The position numbers were made by a program, and so were the translations under genes. From positions 1 to 64,000 of the forward strand of contig CANMCY010000009.1 of the NCBI GenBank assembly GCA_947496375.1: 64,000 nt of DNA. Reading direction: 5' to 3'. Position 1 is the first letter of the stretch, and every line of letters begins with the position of its first letter. The notes under the pieces were generated by a model. It was not told where the DNA came from, did no database searches, and worked only from the letters and a program-made list of their open reading frames with translations. This DNA is from Flavobacteriales bacterium (GTDB taxonomy: Bacteria > Bacteroidota > Bacteroidia > NS11-12g > UBA955). Of the stretch, positions 50,864 to 58,981 are shown one piece after another.

Positions 50864-51775
50864 TTATTTATTTTTTTGTCCGTTAATGAAATCAGCGGCA
50901 GACATGGTCGATTTTCCAGCCGGCTGGACTTTCAATAATTCCAGCAAACCATCACTGCATTGGTAGAAAATATGACGCTGCCTGATGAAGAAGGGTTCTT
51001 CTACACTTACACTATCTTCGATATCTGCAGGTTTGCACTCATATACTTTTAACGGACCTGCTGCTGTTTCAATCCAGGCGGCAGGATAGGGGCTTAATCC
51101 ACGTACCTTATTGTGGTTGAATGTCACGCTGTCTGCATTGGACAGTTTGCAGAATTCGCGGAATATTTTGGGTGCTGTTTTTTCATTACCTGTTAAAATT
51201 TGGGGTTGAAGCTTTACCGGCCCCGACTCAATCATATCAACCGTTCGGATTACCAAATCTGCTCCGGCAACCATCAGTTTGTCATGCAAAGAACCCGCAT
51301 TGTCACTTTCTGCAATTTCAACGGGTACCCGCAATAAAATATCGCCGGTATCAATTTCATGTTTCAGAAAAAAGGTGGTAACACCGGTTTTTGATTCGCC
51401 CTGAATGATAGCATGATTGATAGGAGCAGCACCGCGGTATTCAGGCAGCAAAGAGGCATGCAGATTAAAAGTGCCGAGCTTGGGAAGACTCCAGATAATT
51501 TCCGGAAGCATCCGAAATGCAATCACAATACCCAGATCTGCATCCAAAAGTCGCATTTGGGTCACAAATTCATCTGCTTTTAATTTTTCCGGTTGTAAAA
51601 CCGGCAGACCTAAAGCGCGTGCAGTTTTTTTAACTTCGCTTTCCTGTATATGCTTGCCACGGCCTGCTGGCTTGTCAGGTGCAGTAACTACAGCTACAAT
51701 ATTTTTACCTTTTTCCATTAGCTTTTGTAATGAAAATGCTGCAAAGGCCGGTGTGCCGAAGAAAACGATACGCAT
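50864..51775 (-). CDS. fmt: Methionyl-tRNA formyltransferase
   Basis: 303 residues from the ATG at 51775. The longer frame from 52087 runs into the divergent gene and is not real. N-terminus RIVFFGTPAFAAFSLQKL, the linker VTAPDKPAGRGKHIQESEVKK, and the formyl-THF signature NLHASLLPEYRGAAPINHAI with the catalytic Asn/His/Asp site (GDILLR follows HEIDT). The C-terminal Formyl_trans_C domain is near full length. It formylates Met-tRNAi for initiation. No def gene is adjacent. Confidence 0.96.
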   Translation of the reverse strand: MRIVFFGTPAFAAFSLQKLMEKGKNIVAVVTAPDKPAGRGKHIQESEVKKTARALGLPVLQPEKLKADEFVTQMRLLDADLGIVIAFRMLPEIIWSLPKLGTFNLHASLLPEYRGAAPINHAIIQGESKTGVTTFFLKHEIDTGDILLRVPVEIAESDNAGSLHDKLMVAGADLVIRTVDMIESGPVKLQPQILTGNEKTAPKIFREFCKLSNADSVTFNHNKVRGLSPYPAAWIETAAGPLKVYECKPADIEDSVSVEEPFFIRQRHIFYQCSDGLLELLKVQPAGKSTMSAADFINGQKNK

Positions 51776-51835
51776 CAATATTACGTCTCTATATTTGTGA
51801 CGCTGCTGCAAAAGTCCGAAATTTGTAACAAACAC

Positions 51836-54800
51836 ATGGGGTTTGGCAGAAAAATATTTGTTTTTATAGTGGCATTCTGCATTGGATGGATTGCCATACC
51901 CCTGAAAGGCCAGCTTAAGTTTGTTGAAAACAAGGGGCAGTGGCCTTCGGATTATTATTTTAAAGCATCTCTCAGCAATGCAGATGTTTGGATTTCTGAA
52001 TCGGGTATATGGATTAATAACTGGGATCCAGCTGCAACAGAGAAGATGCATGCGCGCAGTTCCGATGTTACTGAGGTTGATGGTCATATTCTGTTGTTAA
52101 AATTTAAAAATGGCAGTTTTCGAAAATCATCAGGAAGAGGATTGCCTTTCCCCGAAAAGTACCATTACCATTATGGGAATAAAAGCAAGCAGTCTTCACC
52201 GGCGCGGGCTTATCCGTCTGTTTTTGTTAAAGACTTGTATCCGGGCGTGGATCTTGAAATTCTAGAGTTTCAGGGCCGTCTTAAATACAATATCATTTGC
52301 AGTGACTCACGTGTTATCAGTCAGATTCGATGGAAATACGAAAGCGCTGACGAAATGAAAGTATTATCCGATAAACTGGAAATTAAGACCGCTTTAGGGG
52401 TGTTTGCAGAACAGTTGCCTAGGGTATTCAACATTAATCGAGAAGGAGAGAAAGATTTACAGGCATTTTACCTCGAAGATGAGGGATATATTGGCGTAGA
52501 TGTGAAAACGGATCCTGTTCGGCGCAGAAAATCAAAGACTGTGATAGATCCGGTGTTGGTTTTCAGTACTTTCAGCGGATCGCGGGCCGACAATTTCGGT
52601 TGTTCAGGAACGTATGATGATGAAGGGAATGCGTATGCCGGTGGAACCGTTTTTAACGCCGGTTTGCCCACCACTCCCGGTGCCTATCAGGTGCGTTTCG
52701 GCGGCGGACAAAGCGAGAGTCTGGGTTATGGCGGTGCCCGCGATGCTGCCATCCTCAAGTTTTCTCCCAACGGAAATTCCTTGTTATACTGCACTTATTT
52801 GGGTGGCGAGAATAATGAACAACCTCACAGTATGGTGGTGGATCGATTTGGTAATCTGTTTGTCATGGGAAGCACCAAAAGTCGCTCATTTCCCGTTACA
52901 TCGGGTGCGTTTCAGGCAACCCACCGCGGTGATTACGATTTTTTCGTGTCAAAAATCAGCAGTGATGGCAGTCAGCTGCTTGCCTCTTCATTCCTTGGCG
53001 GTACCGGCTTGGATGCCGTTGGTGCAAACCGCGCGGTCGATCCCATTGATGATTACCCGCTGTTATATAACTACGCCGACGAATTTCGAGGAGAGATAAT
53101 TACGGATGATACGAGTGTATATGTGGCCGGATTTACATACAGTATCGATTTTCCGCGATCTTCCAATAGCGCCTGGTTTGGTGGAAAGGAAGATGCCGTT
53201 TTGTTTTCCATGAGCAGTAACCTGAATCAGTTAAAATGGTCACAACTGGCAGGCAGCAGCGGTTACGATGCTTTTTACGGGGTTGCTTTGGGTAAACACG
53301 GCGATCTGTACGCCTCCGGAGGCAGTAGCAGTCAGGATTTGCCCACAAAATTTCCGGGAATATTTAAAAGGAATTATCAGGGGGGGATTGCCGATGGCAT
53401 TGCTTTTAGGTTTAGTAAATACAGCGGAAAGGCCCTGGCCGCCACCCATATTGGCACTGCATTATATGAACAGGCATATTTTGCACAGACCGATAATTCG
53501 GGAAATCCCTATTTTTTTGGTCAAACAGAGGGTGTTTTCCCTATTGTCAATGCCAAATATAACCAGCCCGCAAAAGGTCAGTTTATTGTGAGGTATGATA
53601 CAGGTCTCAACGCCCTTACACTAAGCAGTACTTTCGGAGCTAACAGCAATCAGCCCAATATTAGCCCTTCGGCATTTCTTGTGGACCGTTGCGAAAGAAT
53701 ATTTGTTTCCGGCTGGGGTGGATCTACCAATGATTACCTGACGGATAACCGAACCGGTTCTCCAAAAATTCATAGAAATACAGGAAATACCCAAAATCTT
53801 CCGGTCTCCTCAGACGCTGCGCAAAAAGTAACTGATGGCAGCGATTTTTATGTTGCAGTTTTTAGCAAGAATATGAATGGATTGGCCTATGCCACGTATT
53901 TTGGTGGAATTTCATCCGCAGGAAAAGATGCGGAAGAGCATGTGGATGGAGGCACCAGCCGCTTCGACAAGAAAGGTATAATTTATCAGTCTGTATGTGC
54001 AGGTTGCGGTAGAAATGGTCTGTTTCCCACTACACCGGGTGCCTACAGCCGAAGCATGAATAGCAATAATTGCAATAATGCCATATTTAAAATTGATTTT
54101 GAAAATCTGAATAAAAAACCGGCCATGAAGGATACCTTTATTCAGGTAATAGCTACACAGCCCATTCAATTCAGCATGAAAGCCACCGATCCCGACCCGT
54201 TTGATACCCTTATGCTAAGGGCTTTCAGGATAAACAACGGGGGAATGAAAGGAAATGATACGGCTGAAATCATCATCACACCGGGTATAGGTTCTGCTCA
54301 GATTTCTGTTAAATGGAATACTACGTGCAATAGTTATTCATCGGACACTGTTTTTTATCGGGTTATGGTGTTTGACAGAGGATGCCCGAAAGCTGATACG
54401 TCATGGGCCAATATTAGAATACTGGTTACTCCACCTCCTAAAGTAATACCACCGGATGCTGTTTGCGTAAGTCTGGACAGAACGACCGGAAAAATTAAAG
54501 TTTCTTGGAAAGAATCAGTGCAGCCCGCTGCATTTTTTAAATACCTGTTGCTGGAAAGAACCAATCCGAATAATTCGGTTGTGGTTTTGGATACCATCAG
54601 AAATTACAGCGCCGGCGAATACACCGATGTTTCTGCCGTTGATCCTGCCAATAACAATTATTGCTACAAACTCAAAGGATATAATATCTGCAATGAGCTG
54701 GTGGAAAGTACTTACCCATTCTGTACAGTTTCTGAACTTAACTTTCCGATTGCTTCTACCCCCATGAAGTTTGCCACCGTTGATTTTGATAAGTCAGTAA

Positions 54801-55582
54801 GGGCCGAATGGGAGCGAAGTAAAGAACCCGATTTCAAAGAATATGAAATCTATAGATACCCAAGGGGAGGGAGCAAGGGAAAAACACCATTTGTTATCAC
54901 TACAGATACGGTAATTGGCGATTCGACCTTCAATGTTGACCAAGAATCATTTTGCTACACCGTTGTGGTTGTTGATAAATGCGGCCATATCAGCAAGCCC
55001 GGGGGAGAAGCGTGCAATGTTGTTTTGTCCGGAACAGCAACCGGTCGGCCGCTCTACCATTTTGATCTGCAGTGGCAAGATTATCTTTCCTGGAACGGTG
55101 CGGTAGATTACTGGACTGTAGAACGGCAATATGCCAATAATCCTTGGACCACAATCGTTTCCAATACCAAAAACAGGCAAACCAGAGATGCGAATCTGGA
55201 TTATGATTGGGGTGGTTATTGGTATCGGGTTACTGCCCATGAATTTGCAGTGGGTATGAATCGCAGTGCATATAGAAGCCAGAGTAACTGGATTTACCTG
55301 TATCAGCCGCCTGAACTTTGGGTTCCCAATGCATTTACAGAGAATGAAGACCGTATTAATGATGTTTGGGGGACAGTCCCACTGTTCGTGAAAAATTATC
55401 ACATGCGGGTGTATGACAGATGGGGAGGGAAAATTTGGGAAAGCAATGATAAAAAACGTCAATGGGATGGCACTATTAATGGAAAAACTGCTCCCGATGG
55501 TGTCTATGCCTGGTATGTGATTTTTGACGGCTGGGACAGCAAAACCTATAAAACAAAAGGCACAGTAACCGTGATTCACTAA
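51836..55582 (+). CDS. Giant secreted T9SS type B cargo: DUF7948-like head, SBBP propeller, Fn3-like domains, gliding-associated CTD
   Basis: I use the ATG at 51836, which gives the signal FGRKIFVFIVAFCIGWIAIPLKG; the GTG at 51797 overlaps a TATATTTG promoter box. About 1248 residues. Order: an N-terminal LKFVENKGQWPSDYYFKASL domain common to SBBP proteins; then repeats such as YCTYLGGENNEQPHSMVVD and FVMGSTKSRSFPVTSGAFQ that form a seven-bladed SBBP propeller; two or three Ig/Fn3-like modules (about 850-1170); and a CHU_C type B domain with PPELWVPNAFTENEDRINDVW, YDRWGGKIWES and ending in TKGTVTVIH. Likely a surface or matrix protein of gliding or attachment. Confidence 0.87.
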   Translation: MGFGRKIFVFIVAFCIGWIAIPLKGQLKFVENKGQWPSDYYFKASLSNADVWISESGIWINNWDPAATEKMHARSSDVTEVDGHILLLKFKNGSFRKSSGRGLPFPEKYHYHYGNKSKQSSPARAYPSVFVKDLYPGVDLEILEFQGRLKYNIICSDSRVISQIRWKYESADEMKVLSDKLEIKTALGVFAEQLPRVFNINREGEKDLQAFYLEDEGYIGVDVKTDPVRRRKSKTVIDPVLVFSTFSGSRADNFGCSGTYDDEGNAYAGGTVFNAGLPTTPGAYQVRFGGGQSESLGYGGARDAAILKFSPNGNSLLYCTYLGGENNEQPHSMVVDRFGNLFVMGSTKSRSFPVTSGAFQATHRGDYDFFVSKISSDGSQLLASSFLGGTGLDAVGANRAVDPIDDYPLLYNYADEFRGEIITDDTSVYVAGFTYSIDFPRSSNSAWFGGKEDAVLFSMSSNLNQLKWSQLAGSSGYDAFYGVALGKHGDLYASGGSSSQDLPTKFPGIFKRNYQGGIADGIAFRFSKYSGKALAATHIGTALYEQAYFAQTDNSGNPYFFGQTEGVFPIVNAKYNQPAKGQFIVRYDTGLNALTLSSTFGANSNQPNISPSAFLVDRCERIFVSGWGGSTNDYLTDNRTGSPKIHRNTGNTQNLPVSSDAAQKVTDGSDFYVAVFSKNMNGLAYATYFGGISSAGKDAEEHVDGGTSRFDKKGIIYQSVCAGCGRNGLFPTTPGAYSRSMNSNNCNNAIFKIDFENLNKKPAMKDTFIQVIATQPIQFSMKATDPDPFDTLMLRAFRINNGGMKGNDTAEIIITPGIGSAQISVKWNTTCNSYSSDTVFYRVMVFDRGCPKADTSWANIRILVTPPPKVIPPDAVCVSLDRTTGKIKVSWKESVQPAAFFKYLLLERTNPNNSVVVLDTIRNYSAGEYTDVSAVDPANNNYCYKLKGYNICNELVESTYPFCTVSELNFPIASTPMKFATVDFDKSVRAEWERSKEPDFKEYEIYRYPRGGSKGKTPFVITTDTVIGDSTFNVDQESFCYTVVVVDKCGHISKPGGEACNVVLSGTATGRPLYHFDLQWQDYLSWNGAVDYWTVERQYANNPWTTIVSNTKNRQTRDANLDYDWGGYWYRVTAHEFAVGMNRSAYRSQSNWIYLYQPPELWVPNAFTENEDRINDVWGTVPLFVKNYHMRVYDRWGGKIWESNDKKRQWDGTINGKTAPDGVYAWYVIFDGWDSKTYKTKGTVTVIH

Positions 55583-55732
55583 ATGGCAGGAATACCCCTC
55601 AAAAAAAGAATTGAACCCAAAATCTGCATTGTTTGTCAGAGGCCATTTGAATGGAGAAAAAAATGGGAAAGATGCTGGAGTGAGGTAAAATATTGCAGTG
55701 ATAAATGCCGTGGTTCCAGAAAGAATAATTAA
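55583..55732 (+). CDS. DUF2256 domain-containing small zinc-ribbon protein
   Basis: A 49-codon frame starts at the base after the upstream stop. It reads [19 protein letters not shown] then [18 protein letters not shown]: two CxxC-type pairs (C-x2-C and C-x3-C) and the RPFxWRKKW core that defines DUF2256. This very short family is often found next to cryptochrome/photolyase genes, but none is present in this window. It probably binds one zinc ion. The function is unknown. The zero-base spacing suggests translational coupling to the giant cargo gene. Confidence 0.85.
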   Translation: MAGIPLKKRIEPKICIVCQRPFEWRKKWERCWSEVKYCSDKCRGSRKNN

Positions 55733-55870
55733 AAATGGCTAAAAACTGATAATACGGCAAAAGCAATTGTCGTTTTTCAGCTATAATGCTATTCTTAACA
55801 ATAAGGTTATTTGCAATTAACGCCCACTGTGAGTAATATTGCAGCTTTAACAGAAAATACATAAATCCGT

Positions 55871-56683
55871 ATGAATAACACAAAACAATCAACAGGAAAC
55901 AATGCCCTTATGGGATGGTTTGCAGGTGGCGCAATTGTTTTTGCGCTTTTGGTAGGTGTACTTATTTACATGTTTGTCATGGGTAACGCTTCCAACTTTG
56001 AAAACAATGATGTTTTAAAAGGTCATCCCAAAAACATTTTGGGTATTATCCACCGTGGTGGTTTCATTGTGCCTCTGCTGATTGCGGTAAACGTAACCGT
56101 AATTTTGGTAGTGGTAGAAAGATTCATTACCCTGGGTGCAGCTACAGGCAAGGGTAATGCCGCTGCTTTCGTTAGAGGAATTCGCCAGATGCTGGGTAAA
56201 AACCAGTTTGATGCTGCAATTGCTGCCTGTGACGAACAAAAAGGTTCACTTGCCAATGTGGTTCGTAGCGGATTGGTGCGCTACCAGCTGGTAACCAAAG
56301 ACTCAAAACTTAGCAGTGACGAGAAAAAAGCGGCAATTGAAAAAGAATTGGAAGAAGCAACCGGACTCGAGCTTCCCATGCTTTCCCGCAATCTTGTGAT
56401 TATTTCTACTTGCGCTTCTATTGGTACGCTGATTGGTCTTATAGGTACAGTATTTGGTATGATCCGTGCATTTGCTGCACTGGCAAATACAGGCGCTCCC
56501 GATACAGCTGCACTGGCAACCGGTATTTCCGAGGCCCTGGTAAATACAGCATTTGGTATCATCGCTTCTACGTTGGCTATCATATTCTATAATTACTTCA
56601 CCAATCGTATTGACAGCATGACTTACAGCATGGACGAAGCCGGATATAGCATTGTATCTGAGTTCAACGCAAGTCACGCTTAA
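55871..56683 (+). CDS. exbB: MotA/TolQ/ExbB proton channel family protein
   Basis: 270 residues. An extra N-terminal helix (LMGWFAGGAIVFALLVGVLIYMFVMG) precedes the three canonical TolQ/ExbB helices: FIVPLLIAVNVTVILVVVER, the ion-channel helix SRNLVIISTCASIGTLIGLIGTVFGMIRAFAAL, and ALVNTAFGIIASTLAIIFYN. It assembles as a pentamer around an ExbD dimer and harvests the proton gradient to power TonB. It is first in a four-gene operon with two exbD genes and tonB. Confidence 0.93.
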   Translation: MNNTKQSTGNNALMGWFAGGAIVFALLVGVLIYMFVMGNASNFENNDVLKGHPKNILGIIHRGGFIVPLLIAVNVTVILVVVERFITLGAATGKGNAAAFVRGIRQMLGKNQFDAAIAACDEQKGSLANVVRSGLVRYQLVTKDSKLSSDEKKAAIEKELEEATGLELPMLSRNLVIISTCASIGTLIGLIGTVFGMIRAFAALANTGAPDTAALATGISEALVNTAFGIIASTLAIIFYNYFTNRIDSMTYSMDEAGYSIVSEFNASHA

Positions 56684-56732
56684 TTTTCATTTACCTTTTT
56701 AAGTTTGTTCGTATAAACCATAAAACAAGACC

Positions 56733-57404
56733 ATGCCAAAGGTGAAAATGCCCCGCTCAAATCCATCCCTGGACATGACGCCCATGGTGGATCTGGCGTT
56801 TCTGCTGGTAACCTTTTTCATGCTCACTTCCAGTTTCAGAACCCCGGAGCCGGTGGTGGTAGATCCCCCCACCAGTACCACAAAAACAGAAATACCCAAA
56901 CAGGTTTTCATGATTACGATTGACAATCAGGGCAGGGCATTCATAGATCTTACGAATCCTGCCGTGAAATCTAGGGTTTTTGAAAAGGTTTGCAACCAAT
57001 CAGGTATTAAAGTCGATTCTATGACCGTCAAAAAATTTGCAGGGTCAGGAGCCATCGGTCTTAAAATAACTGCTATACCGCAATACCTGGAACTGGAGGC
57101 AAATGAAAGAACCAAGGTGAATCAGACCGGTGTGCCGTATGACACAACCGGTAAAAAAAGTGAATTATACTGGTGGGCTTATTACACACGACTTGAGGCA
57201 CATGCTGATTTTAAGGCGCGTGAGGAAGAAGCCAAAACTCGCAAGCTCCCATTTGATAAATCCAATTACATTCAATTTGCCGTGAAAGCCGCATCTGATG
57301 CCAAGTATGACGCGGTAAAAAATGTAATACAGGTTTTCAGGGATGCCAAAGTGAAGCAATTCCAGATGATAACAGGTCTAGAGTCAGAACCATCATTGAA
57401 ATAA
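56733..57404 (+). CDS. exbD: ExbD/TolR-family biopolymer transporter, first copy
   Basis: 223 residues. Signature SLDMTPMVDLAFLLVTFFMLTSSF: the membrane helix with the proton-carrying aspartate (DMTPMVD). The periplasmic domain has QVFMITIDNQGRAFIDL and ends NVIQVFRDAKVKQFQMITGLE. It is longer than E. coli ExbD because of an insert rich in charged residues (about 120-165). It pairs with the neighbouring, shorter ExbD copy. Many Bacteroidota have two ExbD paralogues, which suggests a heterodimer in the ExbB pore. Confidence 0.92.
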   Translation: MPKVKMPRSNPSLDMTPMVDLAFLLVTFFMLTSSFRTPEPVVVDPPTSTTKTEIPKQVFMITIDNQGRAFIDLTNPAVKSRVFEKVCNQSGIKVDSMTVKKFAGSGAIGLKITAIPQYLELEANERTKVNQTGVPYDTTGKKSELYWWAYYTRLEAHADFKAREEEAKTRKLPFDKSNYIQFAVKAASDAKYDAVKNVIQVFRDAKVKQFQMITGLESEPSLK

Positions 57405-57419
57405 GAAAGGAAAAGACAA

Positions 57420-58055
57420 ATGGCACAAATTCAGGATAATGGTGGTGGTGGCCACGGTAAAGGCGATAAAAAAAGAGCCAAAAAACAAAGTACCCATGTG
57501 GACATGACGCCCATGGTGGACCTTGCATTTCTTTTGCTTACGTTTTTCGTTCTTACCTCCACTTTCAGCAAACCCAAAGTGCTCCGTATGATTTTTCCGG
57601 AGAAACTAGATGAAAACGTGAAAGATCAGAAAGCACCTGAGGTAAAGGATGGTATCACGCTGTTGCTTACAGCCAATGATAAAATTTATTATTACAGAGG
57701 TTCATTGAAACCCAATACTGAGCTTATCCCCATTGATTATACCCGAACAGGTTTGAGGAAAGTACTGGTGGATTACAATGCAGATATGCTTGTGAAGTTG
57801 CAAGATATTCAAAAGCGGATGAATAAACTGGATGACAAGGATACGGCAGCCAAAAGAAAATTGGATGAAGAGGTACTTAATGTGCAGAAAGCTTCTAAGC
57901 AAATTGTATTGGTCAAAAACGATGAAGGCGCTACCTATCGAAATATGATAGATGTGATGGATGAGTTTATGATTACCCAGATTGCCAAGTATTACGTAAT
58001 TGATGAAGGCATGGCAAAGCTTGAGGTAGATTTGATAAAAAAACAAGGTAAATAA
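57420..58055 (+). CDS. exbD: ExbD/TolR-family biopolymer transporter, second copy
   Basis: 211 residues. After a Gly/Lys-rich start (GGGGHGKGDKKRAKKQ) comes THVDMTPMVDLAFLLLTFFVLTSTF, the proton-pathway helix, then a periplasmic domain with GITLLLTANDKIYYYRG and a helical insert (LVKLQDIQKRMNKLDDKDTAAKRKLDEEV, a predicted coiled coil). The helical insert is absent from the first copy. It lies 15 bp after that gene and 10 bp before tonB. Confidence 0.92.
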   Translation: MAQIQDNGGGGHGKGDKKRAKKQSTHVDMTPMVDLAFLLLTFFVLTSTFSKPKVLRMIFPEKLDENVKDQKAPEVKDGITLLLTANDKIYYYRGSLKPNTELIPIDYTRTGLRKVLVDYNADMLVKLQDIQKRMNKLDDKDTAAKRKLDEEVLNVQKASKQIVLVKNDEGATYRNMIDVMDEFMITQIAKYYVIDEGMAKLEVDLIKKQGK

Positions 58056-58061
58056 AGGAGG
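58054..58061 (+). promoter_or_regulatory. Strong Shine-Dalgarno before tonB
   Basis: AAAGGAGG lies 4-5 nt upstream of the tonB ATG at 58066 and overlaps the exbD stop by two bases. It may boost re-initiation within the operon. Confidence 0.75.
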
Positions 58062-58065
58062 AGAT

Positions 58066-58881
58066 ATGGCAAACGACATTTTCAACGCTTGGGATCAGCC
58101 GGAATCGGCAGACCGCCTTGCCATGGTTTTTGAAGACAGATTTAAAGATTATGGTGCTTATTACGTAAGAAGTATTTACCGTAGATCCAAAGTGATTGCC
58201 ACAGCTGTCGCCTGTTCCTTTGTTTTACTTGCGGCATCTATTCCATTGATTCTGGAAAAAATTGGAGGTAAAGAGGATGGAAATAAGGTAAAAATTGTGA
58301 TTACCAACTTGGAGGATGTAAAAGCCCCTGAGGAAGAGGAGGAGGAAAAGCCCAAAGAACCGCCCAAAATGGAGGAGCAGGAGCCGGTTGCAACACAGGC
58401 CTATGTTGCCCCGACCATCAATGAAAACACCACAGAAGAGTTTGAAGCAGAACCGGTTTCTACGATCAGTAACGCAAGTACCAAAACCCAGCAAGGTTCT
58501 GATGATCCTTTTGACGGTTCCACCAATACCGGCGGTGGTAGCCCTTTTGAAGGAAGCAATGAACCCGTGGGTAAGGTACAGATAGAAGCAAAATTCCCGG
58601 GTGGAGATGAGGCGTTCAAACGCTTTATTGTTGCCAATTTTGAATATCCTGAACGTTGCCGCGATGAGGGTATTGAGGGATATGTGCAACTCAAATTTGT
58701 AGTGGATGTGAATGGCAGAATTTCCAGAATTCAGATTGTTCAGCCCACACCGGGTTGTCCGGAATTCGACAAAGAAGCCATACGCGTGCTTCAAAAATGT
58801 CCACCATGGATTCCTGCTCAAAACAACGGCAAATTCACCACTGCCTGGAGAACATTGCCTATCAGACTTACACTTCAATAA
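58066..58881 (+). CDS. tonB: TonB energy-transducer protein
   Basis: 271 residues. A short cytoplasmic head, one membrane helix (VIATAVACSFVLLAASIPLIL, about 42-62), an acidic then Pro/Glu-rich linker (VKAPEEEEEEKPKEPPK), and a C-terminal TonB domain (about 190-271): VGKVQIEAKFPGGDEAFKRFI, EGIEGYVQLKFVVDVNGRIS, and the ending NGKFTTAWRTLPIRLTL. The KFPGG and YVQLKFVVDxxG pieces are typical of Bacteroidota TonB. It spans the periplasm to energise outer-membrane receptors using ExbB and ExbD encoded upstream. A terminator follows. Confidence 0.94.
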   Translation: MANDIFNAWDQPESADRLAMVFEDRFKDYGAYYVRSIYRRSKVIATAVACSFVLLAASIPLILEKIGGKEDGNKVKIVITNLEDVKAPEEEEEEKPKEPPKMEEQEPVATQAYVAPTINENTTEEFEAEPVSTISNASTKTQQGSDDPFDGSTNTGGGSPFEGSNEPVGKVQIEAKFPGGDEAFKRFIVANFEYPERCRDEGIEGYVQLKFVVDVNGRISRIQIVQPTPGCPEFDKEAIRVLQKCPPWIPAQNNGKFTTAWRTLPIRLTLQ

Positions 58882-58886
58882 AAATA

Positions 58887-58919
58887 AAGAAAAGCCCCGG
58901 AAACGGGGCTTTTCTTTTG
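58887..58919 (+). terminator. Intrinsic terminator after tonB
   Basis: A long stem AAGAAAAGCCCCG / CGGGGCTTTTCTT with a GAAA loop. Confidence 0.92.
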
Positions 58920-58981
58920 TGGGTAATTTTTGGAGGCGATTTCACGGTATTATTGTTGTTTTGAAGGTATTGAACACTCCC

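Noticed and set aside
51776-52087. N-terminal extension of fmt up to 52087
   Set aside because: It runs through the promoter and signal peptide of the divergent cargo gene; the canonical Fmt start is at 51775.
52614-53099. 161-residue forward ORF
   Set aside because: Lies within the SBBP propeller of the giant cargo gene in another frame; no family features.
54947-55579. 210-residue reverse ORF
   Set aside because: Antisense shadow of the CHU_C-containing cargo gene, whose domains are clear.
58225-58878. 217-residue reverse ORF
   Set aside because: Antisense of tonB; tonB motifs and operon position decide the strand.
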